Below, one piece after another: positions 46,329-57,403 of a stretch of DNA of 64,000 nucleotides. The DNA is from Coptis chinensis (lineage: Eukaryota > Streptophyta > Magnoliopsida > Ranunculales > Ranunculaceae). Below the pieces are notes generated by a model, which searched no databases, was not told the DNA's origin, and was given only the letters and a program-made list of their open reading frames with translations. The translations under genes were made by a program, and so were the position numbers. Numbering within the stretch: position 1 is the stretch's first letter; each line of letters begins with the position of its first letter. The stretch is from the NCBI GenBank assembly GCA_015680905.1, contig CM027379.1:92713501-92777500 (forward strand), in the 5' to 3' direction.

Positions 46329-47900
46329 CTTAGAAACACGTGTAATTAAGGCATCTGTTAGGATATAGATATGTATAACATGCATTTGTTTTCAAGTTAA
46401 AAATTTCAAAAATATAAATAAATAAGTTTATGTTATACACTTAGGAATATTGGTGTTGTTTTCTTTCTCTATGCTCTTAACAATCTAAAAGTCTCACGTA
46501 GCTTTTGCATCAGAATAATTGTTAGAAACTTAGGTTAATATGTAGGTAATAATCTTTGCATCTATCTATAAATATATTACATGAGTATCTATGATTGTTA
46601 GCAGTAAGTTTCTGAAATCTAGGCTAGAGTACTTATTCTATAAATCCTGTGAGAATATAGCCTAAAGCCTTATATGAGCTAAACATTTGAGAAATGACAC
46701 AAGGGAGAAGTAAAATCCGGATAGGAAATCACAACGTCCACTTGCTTGATCACTATGCCATATCCTAAGCGAGAATTTAGGCCCTCTTTGGATCGATATA
46801 GCCAGAAATTCAAACCTATGAATTATTTTCCGCTAGTCGCCCCTCTGAGCCTTTCTTTAGCCTTTCATAAATCACAAATCCTTTACCCTGTTACAAAAAC
46901 AAAACAAAATAAATAAATAAATAAATAAAAAAAAAAAAAATCAACCTATCCAATCTAGAATAAGTCTGAGAATAGAATGAGGAAGAAAGAAGAAGAGAAA
47001 AACCTGTGTAAACAAAAGTTAGTTAATTATTTCAGAAAATAAAGAAAAGAAGTTTCCATCCAAAGAAAAGAAAAATAAAAATAGAAATAAAATAAAAACT
47101 CCAAAAAAATAGAATAAAAGGAGTCAAAAGCTAAAGAAAAAGAAAAAAATATGGCTAAGGATGGAAACAAAGTGTAGAAGCAAAAGTAAATAACAAGGTT
47201 TTCTCTAGTTACATAATATGAAGACTCTATTATCTCAGACTTGTTCTTTTGAATATCCATTTCATTCCTTCTTAAACCATCTCCTAATCCCCGCAACACC
47301 TAATAAAGACCTCTAGCTCAATTAGGAATAGGTTAGTGTGATAGTAAGTGGCAGATGTGTTTGATCGACTCCGGCTTCTTTGTTGTCATTGAGATTGTAA
47401 GGTAAAGTGTGCCCACCGCATTAACCGGAGTAAATTAAACTTGAGCGGAAAAATCAGAGTGGTTTTCGTCTTGACATTTATGTGAGGACCTACTTAAAGA
47501 CGTTATTCCGAGTTTTCATAAACGAACCTGCTAGGCATTTCATAGTATTACTCATAGTATTTATATTTGTATCATAGATGATTGATTATTATGCATATAT
47601 TAGCTTAGGTTTTTGACTTGGTTATTCTTATTCATTTGCTAGTGAGATGTATAGATAGTTGAGACATGAATGAGGAAACAATAGTTTTATTTCTTAGTCG
47701 TTGTAGTATAGATGAAGTTTGTGAGTACCTTCACTGGAAAACTCTCACGAGGCTATAACTTGTCCACTAGGGAATTCCTAGTGGTTTAAGGCCTTGTCAA
47801 GATATGGTCAATGCAATCGCGACTCAAATAAAACGAGTAGATAGAACTCCATTTTTGGCCACTTATTCTAATTTCTCATCTTTGCTTGAGGACAAGCAAA
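46329..47900 (+). other. 3' untranslated region of element C
   Basis: About 1.6 kb without a gene, with A-rich stretches. It aligns with D 23828-25210 plus 57011-57190, which is how the B insertion site in D can be placed. Confidence 0.75.
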
Positions 47901-47904
47901 ATGC

Positions 47905-47919
47905 TGTTTGGGGGTGGTT
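47905..47919 (+). other. Polypurine tract of element C
   Basis: TGTTTGGGGGTGGTT lies directly before the 3' LTR. Its G-rich core is the expected primer for plus-strand synthesis. Confidence 0.8.
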
Positions 47920-49388
47920 TGATAAGAGCCCAAAACTGTAGTTTTAACCCTGTAACAGTCATACTTTTAGACCAATTATGTAAGTAATAATTAAGAGTTA
48001 ATACTGATTACGTGTTTTTATGCATTTCAGGCTTCAAAGTCCATTATGTGCAAAAATGTGCCACTTTAGCGAGATAAAGGAGCAAAGGTCAGTTGCTAAG
48101 GAGTTCTATGATTAAAGGCCAAGATTCAAGAAGACAAAGCCTTTCTAAAGCCCGGTCAAAAGCTGAAAAGTCGACGCCGGGTAGAAAACAAAGACTCAAA
48201 GTCGTGAGAACTTCCGAGGTCAGATCTTTGGACTCGGACCCGAATTGGGCCTACCTTATATCAAAACGACCGGCTCGGAAAGAGATTTCCAATGGTCTAA
48301 GACTTGACCCAATCAGAGGAGCAGAAGTGGATGAAAAGTCTGTTGAATCCAACTGCAGCTGAAGAGGCTTTTTTGGACTGAAAGAATTGGGTTTTGGGCC
48401 TGATTTTCTGGCCCAAAACATAGATCTAAGCCCATGCACGATTTTTGGATCTGAACATATAAAAACCAAAGCTTAGCTCTTTGTTAATGGTAGCTAGTTA
48501 GACCTAAAACAATAGATAATTCTAGATCTAGTTTTCATTAATTAAATTAAGTTTAGTTTAAATTTAATTCTTGTTTTAGATTAAACTCTTAGAATCATTG
48601 TTCTTCATTAGTATTGATAAATAAAATAGCTAGTTTGTTAATTTCGATTTTTGTCATTTCAATTTATAGATCTAATTTTAATTCTTGTTGAGTATCATTT
48701 CTGAGTTGTTAAATTAGATTGAAGTATTGTTAGTTAAATTAGCCAAGTAGAATTTTGGTATGATGTTTAGTTTTAAATCAATGGAAAATGAAAGTGCTAT
48801 GAATCAAGGTTAAACCTCCATTAGAGGGGTTGAAGAAGCCTTGATGTCGCTTGATCTTTGTTAAACCTAGGAATCGTTGTGATAATTATTCCACTCTAGA
48901 AACGATTAATTCACCATGAGAATGGGTTTAATCGCTCACATGCTAGTTATGAATTGGTAGAAATGCCATGTATAATTAGGGATTAGGATTACTATTTTGA
49001 TATGCTAAGCATTCAATTTGGATCACGACAAGTCTTTGTTAGTAGGATTAAGTCGCGTTAAGGTGGATTCAATTCCCTTTAATTCTTTATCTAGATTCAA
49101 ACCCTTAGCATTCTCTCTTTTCGTTATTCGTAACTTGTTAATTTAATTCACCTCGTAGAATAGAATTCCCCTCGTAAAACTCTCATTAGACTTAAGACCG
49201 ATTAGTTAACTATGAAATCATTCCATGCTAGAGAACTAGGAGTGGAACGAATTTGTTACTCCACTTTATTTCGATAGAATTGAGAGTAGAAAACTTGATA
49301 AATATAGACTCGTATAAGTTTTAGTTTATTTGCGTTTTGAGTTTCATCGTTCATTTCGTAGGTAAACTTTCATTTTTATCTTTTATCA
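47920..49388 (+). repeat. 3' LTR of element C
   Basis: 1469 bp, TGATAAGAGCCC to TTTATCA, followed by the duplication GTGTG. It contains the stem-loop at 48391-48419. Confidence 0.95.
48391..48419 (+). repeat. LTR stem-loop, C 3' LTR
   Basis: GTTTTGGGCC and GGCCCAAAAC around the loop TGATTTTCT. Confidence 0.8.
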
Positions 49389-49393
49389 GTGTG

Positions 49394-50350
49394 CGCCACG
49401 AAGTCACACCTGTTTTGCTATCCGGGATCACGGGCATTCCTCCGGGTCGACCACCACGTCTTTCGGCGAAGTAGCCAGGTACCCACGTGCATTTACGACT
49501 AATGCTTTCGACACGCTTAATCGAGGGAGAGTACAACATAGACGGAAAATCAGCGTATCAGCGTTGGTCGCGGCGGAACCGGTTGGGTTGGACTCAATGG
49601 CTGGGACTGAACGTCATTGGCACCTCGAAGCCCTCAAACATCAACAAGACCTTCCTCCACCTTCTCTGGATCCTCCAGGAGCAAAAGGGTATGTAACTTC
49701 TGCATCGTTACCTTTCTTTTTTATATTATTACACATGCCACTCTTAAATCAGCCCCTCTTGCTATTCTGGTAACACAAGTTATGATTACCTTGGGTTTTC
49801 TATCCGCCACCCAGCTACTCCCTATACCACAATATGAGAATATGCTTGTCTTCAAGAAATGCATACTGGACCCTTGGGAACCCACAACACCAAGGGATGC
49901 TGAGCACGCTAGCGTAGGCTCATCTCACCCACCCTACTTTGATGAGACTACCATGAGTAAGATGACCCACCCCATAGATGCCTTACGTGCTGTGAACAGT
50001 GGTTTGAGAGACATGTACACTTGCCAGGTATCGATGAGACGTACCTTGGGCGAGTTAAGGACAGATATGACCACTCGCCACGAGTCGATGACGACAAAGA
50101 TGGGCTTAATTCAAAGCAGGAAATGAGAGCTTCCATGACTGCATTTCAGGACCATATGCTTACTCGCCAGAACCAGTTCCAGTTCATGGTAAGCCAGCAT
50201 CAATTTCAGGCTCAGGTGATGGATACTCTGGGTGATATCCAGGAGCAGTTAGCCTCCACGGGAGCTCAGATCGACGACGTCCGCAGGACTCCCGGTTCTT
50301 CTTTCCGCAGCCCCGAGGATTCTTCTGCAGCTCCTGAGGATCATCAGTAG
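49394..50350 (+). pseudogene. ORF-A1 of element B, 3' part
   Basis: This continues the frame from 34576 after C is removed. The segment starting RHEVTPVLLSGITGI aligns with RREVTRQLLAELLGI of ORF-A in C. Later pieces in shifted frames read EGEYNIDGKSAYQRW, LLHLLWILQ-like, and IHPIDALRAVNSGLRDMYTC-like text, then a helical Gln-rich C-terminus (QFQAQVMDTLGDIQEQL) ending at TAG 50348-50350. Frame changes near 49480, 49690 and 50120 show it is dead. Confidence 0.85.
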
Positions 50351-50469
50351 CTAGTTTATTTTTCCAGTCTTGTATAATATTTATGTCAGATATTTGATTT
50401 ACGTGTTTGCATTTCGAGCCTAATAGTAGGTTATTTCCTAAAAAATTCTGCATGGATATGTCAGTTATA

Positions 50470-50514
50470 TCTAATATTATATTATATATGTAGGAACATA
50501 TATAATAATATTAG
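50470..50514. repeat. AT-rich foldback in element B
   Basis: CTAATATTATATTATATATG is followed by TAGGAA and a near-perfect inverted copy with a two-base gap. It lies between ORF-A1 and ORF-A2 and has no counterpart in C. Confidence 0.6.
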
Positions 50515-50604
50515 TAATAATAATTTATATACATATATATACATATATATTTTAGATGTCACACTTAACAGCAAACTTTACCGTAAACTAACGTTTTATT
50601 AAAT

Positions 50605-50695
50605 GGTCAGAAAACGGTCATGAAAACGCACAAAAAACGGTCATGAAATCGCATCTAAAAACAGTCAGAAAACGGCAATTTTCTTTCTATAAATA
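50605..50695 (+). promoter_or_regulatory. Short repeats and TATA-like box between ORF-A1 and ORF-A2 in B
   Basis: AAAACGGTCATGAAA-type units occur three to four times, followed by TTTCTATAAATAAGTTC at about 50686. The arrangement of repeats plus TATA about 570 bases before ORF-A2 could be an internal promoter. No functional evidence exists in the sequence. Confidence 0.35.
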
Positions 50696-51263
50696 AGTTC
50701 AACACTTCCTCCACATTCACTCATTCCATATTCTTCCCTCTACACTTCTTCTTCTAAAAATTGTTTTTAGTCCGCTCCAAATTTCAAGCTTCATAGATGC
50801 ACTAGAAAAGTTTGAGCAGCGGCAAATTGAACATGCTACTCAAGTCTTCATGCTTGTTTGTTTCATTATAGTAATGTTGTTAATGTGGCATATAGTTCTA
50901 TCTAATATTTAGGTTTGTATTTCATTCCCCGTATCATTATGTTGTGTTTCCATACCATTGTACGTTCTTACATCTTATTATGATAGTATATCTACATTTT
51001 CCTTGTCTTTCTACTTAACGCTATTTACGTGGAAAAAAAAAAAAAAAAAGAGCACTCCTTGTCACATGCCCCATTCTTCTCATCCACACTACATCCACTT
51101 TTGCGCATATCTTAGAAGATACACGTGGTCTAACTACCCTGTGACACCTCGATCCGTATCTTTTACATTTTCAGATTGGTGCCTATTTATAACAAGGATA
51201 GACACCTCAAAAATCTAACTTCCCTTTTTCCAAAATTTTTTTTTCTTCACCACTCCATCTTTA

Positions 51264-52348
51264 ATGGCCCTCACTCGAAGTTTCGTACCCGAGCAAAATT
51301 TTATGGAAAATTTCCAAAATGGTCTTTTTCATCCCTTTTTGACACGAAATAAATATTCGAGGATGGTACCCTCTTGTACATCATAAGCGGGCTTTTTATT
51401 CCAAATAATTGGTCTTGTTGTTCTATAAAAGCGGTTATTTCCAAAGCGGGCAATTCTTTGTCCCGTGCTAATGATCTTGGCGTGAATTGACTATGGAAAT
51501 CATCTCGAGGTACTTCAAATTTCTATTACAAACCAAGGAGTACACCGAGGATTCACCTTTTCGACAATATCGGGCATCGATGTTTGCAACTATCCTTTAC
51601 GGCGAATACAACTGGAAAAACCGTATTGTTTATCAGCGATCTTTGCAAAAGAACCAATTATCTGTGATCCAATGGGTAGCTCATAATGTGCTCGTCACAT
51701 CTAAGACTTCCGAAATAACCAAACCCCTCCTCCATCTACTCTGGGTCTTACAGAGTAACTGCAATGATTTTTGCATTATTAAATTTCTCTGGAACGCGAT
51801 CGCACGTGCCAGGAAAAAGGCAGCTCCTTTACCAACCATTGTGACACTTATCATGATACGTTGGGGTTTTTCTAGTACTTCTCCTCATACACCTTTTCGA
51901 ACAGCTAACATTCTTACCATTAACTCAGTATGTAGGAACGGATTCTGGCGACGTTGCAAAAAACCATGTCGGTGCAGAAACTGACGAAGATTGTTCCGCC
52001 GACAACATCTTCACTGAAAATGCATTATGTAACGTATTTAATCCCATGGAAGGCCTTCGTTTAATTCAACAAGGACTGATGACATTATTCAAACGTCAGA
52101 ACATTATCATCACCAGTATTCTTGAATTTCAGGACCTGCGGACAATAAACGAAGAGGAACAAGCACAATTCTTGCACAGCCACAACCAGTTCTTGGCAAA
52201 TCACACTCTCATAATGGAGAACCACGCCGAGATTTACCAGACAGAAAGCAAAATGTTGCAACGGGCTGTTGCACGGATTGACGGCATAGAAAATCTTATA
52301 AATGGATCCCTCCCACAAAAGGATCCTCGCCGTTGCTTGGGCCCATGA
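51264..52348 (+). pseudogene. ORF-A2 of element B: second, decayed copy of ORF-A
   Basis: It starts MALTRSFVPEQNFMENFQNG and FHPFLTRNKYSRM, which aligns with the start of ORF-A1 (KCFRNLFENGVFAPFFDNEI). Stops follow in the next 200 bases. From 51487 an open stretch reads ILYGEYNWKNRIVYQRSLQK, KPLLHLLWVLQSN, AAPLPTIVTLIMIRWGF, matching ORF-A1 and ORF-A of C. The C-terminal helical part is in a third frame (52046-52348). So B holds two tandem paralogues where C has one. Confidence 0.8.
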
Positions 52349-52517
52349 CACCATTTAAATTTTGCAATTTTATGTTATTTGTCATTTTCTTTTTAGTTTT
52401 TAATTATAGTGAAATTTTCCTATGGTAATTTTTTTTTTACTTAATTATTCTCATCATACTCTAATATTTGTTTATCCTTGTCTAAACAGGTCACATTTTT
52501 TTCACACATCTTCTACA

Positions 52518-53492
52518 ATGGAAGCTCCAAAGATGATTCTAGAACAATCTTTCCATTCGTTGCTGAATTCTCCTGCATATGGACATCTTTTCAGAGACTA
52601 CATCACTCAAGTTGGTTGGAACTCTCTTATTCTACACCCGGAGCAGACATACTCCCCAGGTTTGGCAACTTATTTTTATGATCACATGGAAGATCTACTA
52701 GCTGTACAGGGTTTCCCTTTGAATGGATTTACAATCCGTATTGGTAACACCCAACACTCTTTTTACGAGCCAACTGTTGCTATGTCTCTAGACCTTCCTC
52801 CTCTTCAGCCAGACCTCCCCATTCAATATATGATAGAGAATGACTTTAATGACTATTCTAGGGAAGATTTTGCTGCCCGGTATGGCGATGGCATTGCCCA
52901 TATCAGTGAACGTGTCGAAGCTGGCCGATGGCCAGACTTCACTATTCCACTAGCCAGTATGACCATGAATGTTGGAACTGCCATGTTATTTATTCTTCTG
53001 AACATCATGGGGGATTAGCATTTTTCCACTGCATCAAAGTCAGGGTGTAAGACATTCCATGCATTGGCCCAGCAACATACCGCCTTTGACATTACAGACC
53101 TAGTAATTGAGAATCTTAAGAAGGCTCGGTCTTTTCGGCAACACTATATCACCTTGCCAGTGACAGCATACAGGATAGTGAGGACGTACTTCCCACAATT
53201 TGCGGCCACCTTTCAGGACTGGGTAAAGGTCGACTCTATGTGTCCAACAAACAAGATAATTTGTTCTTTGCGATTTCGGACATGGCGACGCCCTGCAAGG
53301 TATCTAAAGAAAGTTTGTTCTTTCCCTAATGATGATAAAATAATAGCTCATCTAGACAATGCAAAAAAGAGGAAGTGGAGCAAAGTTTGGAAAGCTATGA
53401 TAGATTGGCGTGATGCAAAGGAATGTCCTTTCTACAGGGACGAGGCAAGGATGGACTATCCCCCAGTTCAAGGTTGGGGCAATGTGAATTGA
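52518..53492 (+). pseudogene. ORF-B of element B, one in-frame stop
   Basis: From ATG 52518 (MEAPKMILEQSFHSLLNSPA) the frame runs 325 codons to TGA 53490-53492, broken only by a TAG at 53016-53018. At that position C has TGG (Trp, in ILGEWQF), so a single change stopped the gene. Conserved parts are MTMNVGTAMLFILLNIMG, DLVIENLKKARSFRQHYITL and WSKVWKAMIDWRDAKECPFY. The MLFILLNIMG stretch is short for a membrane helix. This is the best copy of ORF-B in the window. No family assignment. Confidence 0.85.
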
Positions 53493-54154
53493 TGCATGTA
53501 CATATTTGTTTTACGTTTTGATGTGAAATAAATAAATAACCTAACAGTGTGCTACTCTAACAATGTGCTTCTACTTTTATGATGTATAATATATAGTGTG
53601 TTATAATAAATTTCTGTGGAAGATGTCAGCTATATTTTTGCTCAAAGCCTCTCAGGTATACTCTTTCTTCCTCTTAACACTTTGAGGACACAGTGTCCGA
53701 CTGTTTGGGGGTGGTGAGAACCTTTTGCAAATATTAGGCATGCATAGTTGTATATAGTTTACTTGATGTCTAAATAAACGTATTTAGTGACAAATTCTCG
53801 TTTCCCTTTCTATGATGAAAAATATTTAGAAATCTCACCCTAGCATCAGAATTAGGACTTGTTCTTAGAAACTTAATTTAATACGTATGCAATAGTTTTT
53901 ACATCTTTTCATGGGCATTCATGCACTGACTATCATTAAATATACACAGCAATAAGTTTCTGGGACCCACGGTTAGACAACTTAGTTTCCATATCCTTTA
54001 AGAATCTAACCAAAAGCCTCAAAATGTGTGATATATGAGTAATGACATAGAGGAGTAGTTCTTCCGAATAGCAAAGTTCACACGTCTACTTACTTGATCA
54101 CTACCCAAATCCTATGCGAGAATTTAGGCCTTCTTTGGATCGATATAGCCAAAA

Positions 54155-54186
<32 letters not shown>

Positions 54187-55240
54187 CCGCTAATCGCTCC
54201 ACTGAACCTTTCATTAATCCTTTCTACTTCACCAAAAAAAATCATTACCCATCTATTAACCACAAATAAATAAGCCTACCTAGATGATGAGTATGAGAAA
54301 TATGATGAAGTGCAGAAAAATGAAGAGAAAAACTTTGTCACAAATCAAAATCAGTTACTGTTTCAGAAGAAAAGAAAAAGAAAAAAAATATATATAGAAA
54401 TATATTTCCAAAAATCAAAAGAAATATCAAGGTTAGAATTCCCCCCAAAAATCAAATCAAAAGGGAATACAAAAGCTTGAAAAATCCAAGTATGGAAACC
54501 CATGTTAGAAACAGGATAGAAAATAAGGATTCTCTAGTATAAATATCTCGAAGACCTTATTCTCTCATACTTATCATTTTTGAATTTTCCATTCCAGTTT
54601 ATTCTACACTACCTCCTAAGCCCCATAACACCTAATAAAGACCTCTAGCTCAATTAGGAGTAGGATAGTGTGATAATAAGTAGTAGTTGTGACTTCTCGA
54701 CCTCGGCTCCTCTGACTGTCATTGAGTATGTGAGGAAACATGTGCCCACTACACACTAGAGATAGCAAAACTTGAGTGGAAAAATAAGAGAGAAATTGTG
54801 TTTCGACACATACCTGTGAGAACCTATTTAAGAACGCTATCCAAAGGATCCAGAAATAGTCATGCTCGTACATTTCATTATAAGATCACTGCATGCATGC
54901 TCATACGTAGATGTTTTGATTATTGTATGTATATTAATTTGAAATTCGAAATTAAATCCTTGTTTCCCCCGCTAGTGAGATGTCTAGATACCTGATATTA
55001 ATTAAGGAAACAAGCCTTTGTTACTGAGTCGTTGTAGTATAAACGAAGTTTGTGAATATCTTCTCTGGAAAACTCTCACGAGGCTATAACTCGTCCACTA
55101 GGGAATTCCTAGTGGTTCAAGACCTTGTTGCATACGGTTAATGCAACCGCACTTTACGAAATGAGATTTAGCTTAGGACAACACATTTTTGACCACTTAT
55201 CATTTTAATGACTCCTCTTTGCTTGAGGACAAGCAAAATG
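53493..55240 (+). other. 3' untranslated region of element B
   Basis: There is no gene. It holds an extended purine-tract motif at 53681-53714 (TTTGAGGACACAGTG then CTGTTTGGGGGTGG) and an A run of about 29 bases near 54158-54186. Several blocks align with C 46330-47800, for example the GGACAAGCAAAATG context before the LTR. Confidence 0.7.
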
Positions 55241-55255
55241 CTGTTTGGGGTGGTG
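55241..55255 (+). other. Polypurine tract of element B
   Basis: TGTTTGGGGTGGTG lies directly before the 3' LTR. Confidence 0.75.
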
Positions 55256-57005
55256 TGATAAGCACCAAAAACTGTAATATTAAACCCCGAGAGACATAGC
55301 ATTTTGGTCGATTATGTGTTTAATAATTATGTAATAATTATATTTTCGTACTTTTGCAGGTTTCCGCATTTAAAATGAATATAATGATAAAACATGCATC
55401 GAAGTATGGGAATACTGGAATATTTGAAGTTTCCCACTCAACCCCAGTGAAGCCCAATAAAGCCTGACTAGAACCAAAGTTTCCAAAAGAACAAAACCAG
55501 TGCAGAATGGGTCCACATATAAAGAAGCAGCAAACTTCCAAAGCTCACATCTGATAAATCTGGGTGTCGACGTTAGCTAGTGAACTGCCATAGCGACCAG
55601 GGCGACAAACTCTACGCAAAGACAGGAAGTTGCATGTAAAAACGCCAAAATCGGTACCGCCACTGGACATACTAAGTGGACCCACTCAACGGGGCCCAAA
55701 GGCATGACGAGTCAGCATAGGCAGGTGGCAAGAGATGGTCACAAAATTGTGCCACCTTGCAATGTGAGAAGACACGTACCTGTTCAAAGATTGAAATGAA
55801 ATTGAGCAAAGGGACAAATACAAAGCACAAAAGGACGAAACATTAAATGAAGTTTTGTTTCGTAAACAAAACTTTGGTTAAAAAGAATTCACATGCAAAC
55901 AAAACTTTGAATATCAAAGTTTTGAATGTCTCAAATTGAGAAACGGCCAAAACTCAATTAATCCTTCTCCAGTCTCCAGCCTACATATATGAGGGGGTAG
56001 CCTTTGATATTCTTCCTTCAGCATTCTATGCTTTAGCTATACATTAGTTTTACTTAACGTCTATAGTTTCATTCCAGCACTTAAACTCTGTCATTTTCAT
56101 TCCAGCAGCTTAAATACTGTAAGTCATTTTACCCTTAATAACAGTCATTTCTTTTCTACTTTAATTCTTGTCCTGCATTTATTTACTTAATGTATAAAGC
56201 AAGTTTTATTATTCCTTCAATGACCATAAGTTAATTCCCCCCCCCCCCCTTCAGGGGGAGGGTTATGCTGCTCGTGTGAGAATCCGGATTGACTCTTTAA
56301 TATTCTAGAATTACTACTTAGGAATTAGGCATAGATTAGACATCCGGTCCCAAAATGACCGAGGCATAAAATTGGAGTGCCGATGCTCGAATCAGCCTCG
56401 TCGTCGCGACCCAAAATGTTCTCGCGAATTCTATGTGTCGGACGACTCTCCAATTTGTCCAAATTGATGTGGAATCGAGCAGAGCTGAAATGATATTTCC
56501 AGAGATGAAATATTAGTTCAACTCCTTATGCTAGTGCGATGCGGCTCAGAGATGTGGGCATGCGCTAGGGATCAATACTCGACGTCGTCTCTGAACACGA
56601 AACGAAGTAGAGATGTAGTGATGTGGTAATATAAACTGTTGAAAAAATGATTCTTGCATGAGTATGATTAATCCTTTCCCTGTTTCTCTATCTTTGTTTA
56701 TCTACATCAAAATCACCGTAGTAATTTACATTATTTACATTACCGTTAATTTAATTAAACCAACTAAAAAACCTAAAATACTACTCACCAAAAGTTGTAA
56801 TTCCAGTTGTGAACCTTTCCGAGCCCTAAGGTTTGGACGATCCCTTACTCGACCTATCCTACCAAACCCACGTGAGTAAGGTAACTTGACTAAAATGAAC
56901 GACTATATGGACTTTGGACTTTGGACTTTGGTCTTCGGACTTCGGACTGTGGACCTCGGACTTAAGAATAAAAACCAATAAACATACAATTAAAAGTTTT
57001 TATCA
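55256..57005 (+). repeat. 3' LTR of element B
   Basis: 1750 bp, TGATAAGCACCA to TTTTTATCA, followed by the target duplication GTACC. It includes a long C run near 56240 where the 5' LTR has a shorter one. Confidence 0.93.
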
Positions 57006-57010
57006 GTACC

Positions 57011-57199
57011 TTCACTGGAAAACTCTCACTAGGCTATAACTCATCCACTAGGGAATTCCTAGTGGTTTAAGGCCTTGTTGCATATGGTCAATGCAATCAC
57101 ACTTGGCAAAACGAGATTAGTTAGAACTCCATTTTTGGTCACTTATGCTAATTTCTCATATTTGCTTAAGGACAAGCAAAATGCTGTTTGGGGGTGGTT
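57011..57199 (+). other. Continuation of the D 3' region and its purine tract
   Basis: TTCACTGGAAAACTCTCACT continues exactly where 25210 stops, and ends TGTTTGGGGGTGGTT at the 3' LTR start. Confidence 0.9.
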
Positions 57200-57403
57200 T
57201 GATAAGAGCCCAAAACTGTAGTTTTAACCCCTTAACAATAATACTTTTAGACCAATTATGCGAGTAATAAATAAGAGTTAATGCTAATTATGTGCTTTTA
57301 TGTATTTCAGACATTGAAGTCAATTATGTGCAGAAATGTACCACTTTGGCGATATAAAGGAGTAAGGGTTGGTTGCTAAGAAGTTCTGGGATTAAAGGCC
57401 AAG
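57200..57403 (+). repeat. 3' LTR of element D, truncated
   Basis: The first 204 bases match the D 5' LTR more closely than the C LTRs. After ATTAAAGGCCAAG the sequence changes to GCATGACACACCC, which is not LTR. Confidence 0.88.

Larger units (their letters stand above)
34577..49388 (+). mobile_element. Element C: Athila-like LTR retrotransposon (innermost and youngest)
   Basis: Complete with two LTRs (34577-36047 and 47920-49388), primer site, purine tract and the 5-bp target duplication GTGTG (34572-34576 and 49389-49393). Length is 14.8 kb. It keeps every region: gag, protease, RT, RNase H, integrase, ORF-A and ORF-B. Only ORF-A is open throughout. The LTRs look about 97% alike by eye, closer than those of B, in agreement with the nesting order. 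Confidence 0.97.
25211..57005 (+). mobile_element. Element B: Athila-like LTR retrotransposon (middle of the nest)
   Basis: Both LTRs are present (25211-26962 and 55256-57005), and the flanks show the 5-bp duplication GTACC (25206-25210 and 57006-57010). Without element C it is about 17 kb. Gene order is gag, protease, RT, a deletion that removes RNase H and the integrase N-terminus, integrase core, ORF-A1, ORF-A2, ORF-B, purine tract, LTR. It sits in the 3' region of D: the D sequence on both sides rejoins to match C at 47720-47745. The LTRs differ by several percent by eye. Confidence 0.95.
16919..57403 (+). mobile_element. Element D: Athila-like, pol-less retrotransposon (outermost of the nest, interrupted)
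   Basis: The own sequence of D is 16919-25210 plus 57011-57403; the rest is element B and its target duplication. Its two LTRs (16919-18344 and 57200-57403) share derived differences from C, such as CCCCTTAACAATAATAC, so they belong to one element. It keeps gag and protease but lacks RT, RNase H, integrase and ORF-A, and has only the two ends of ORF-B. It must have depended on a related element for reverse transcription and integration. The 3' LTR is cut at 57403. A candidate left duplication is ATGGT (16914-16918); its partner is not visible. Confidence 0.88.
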
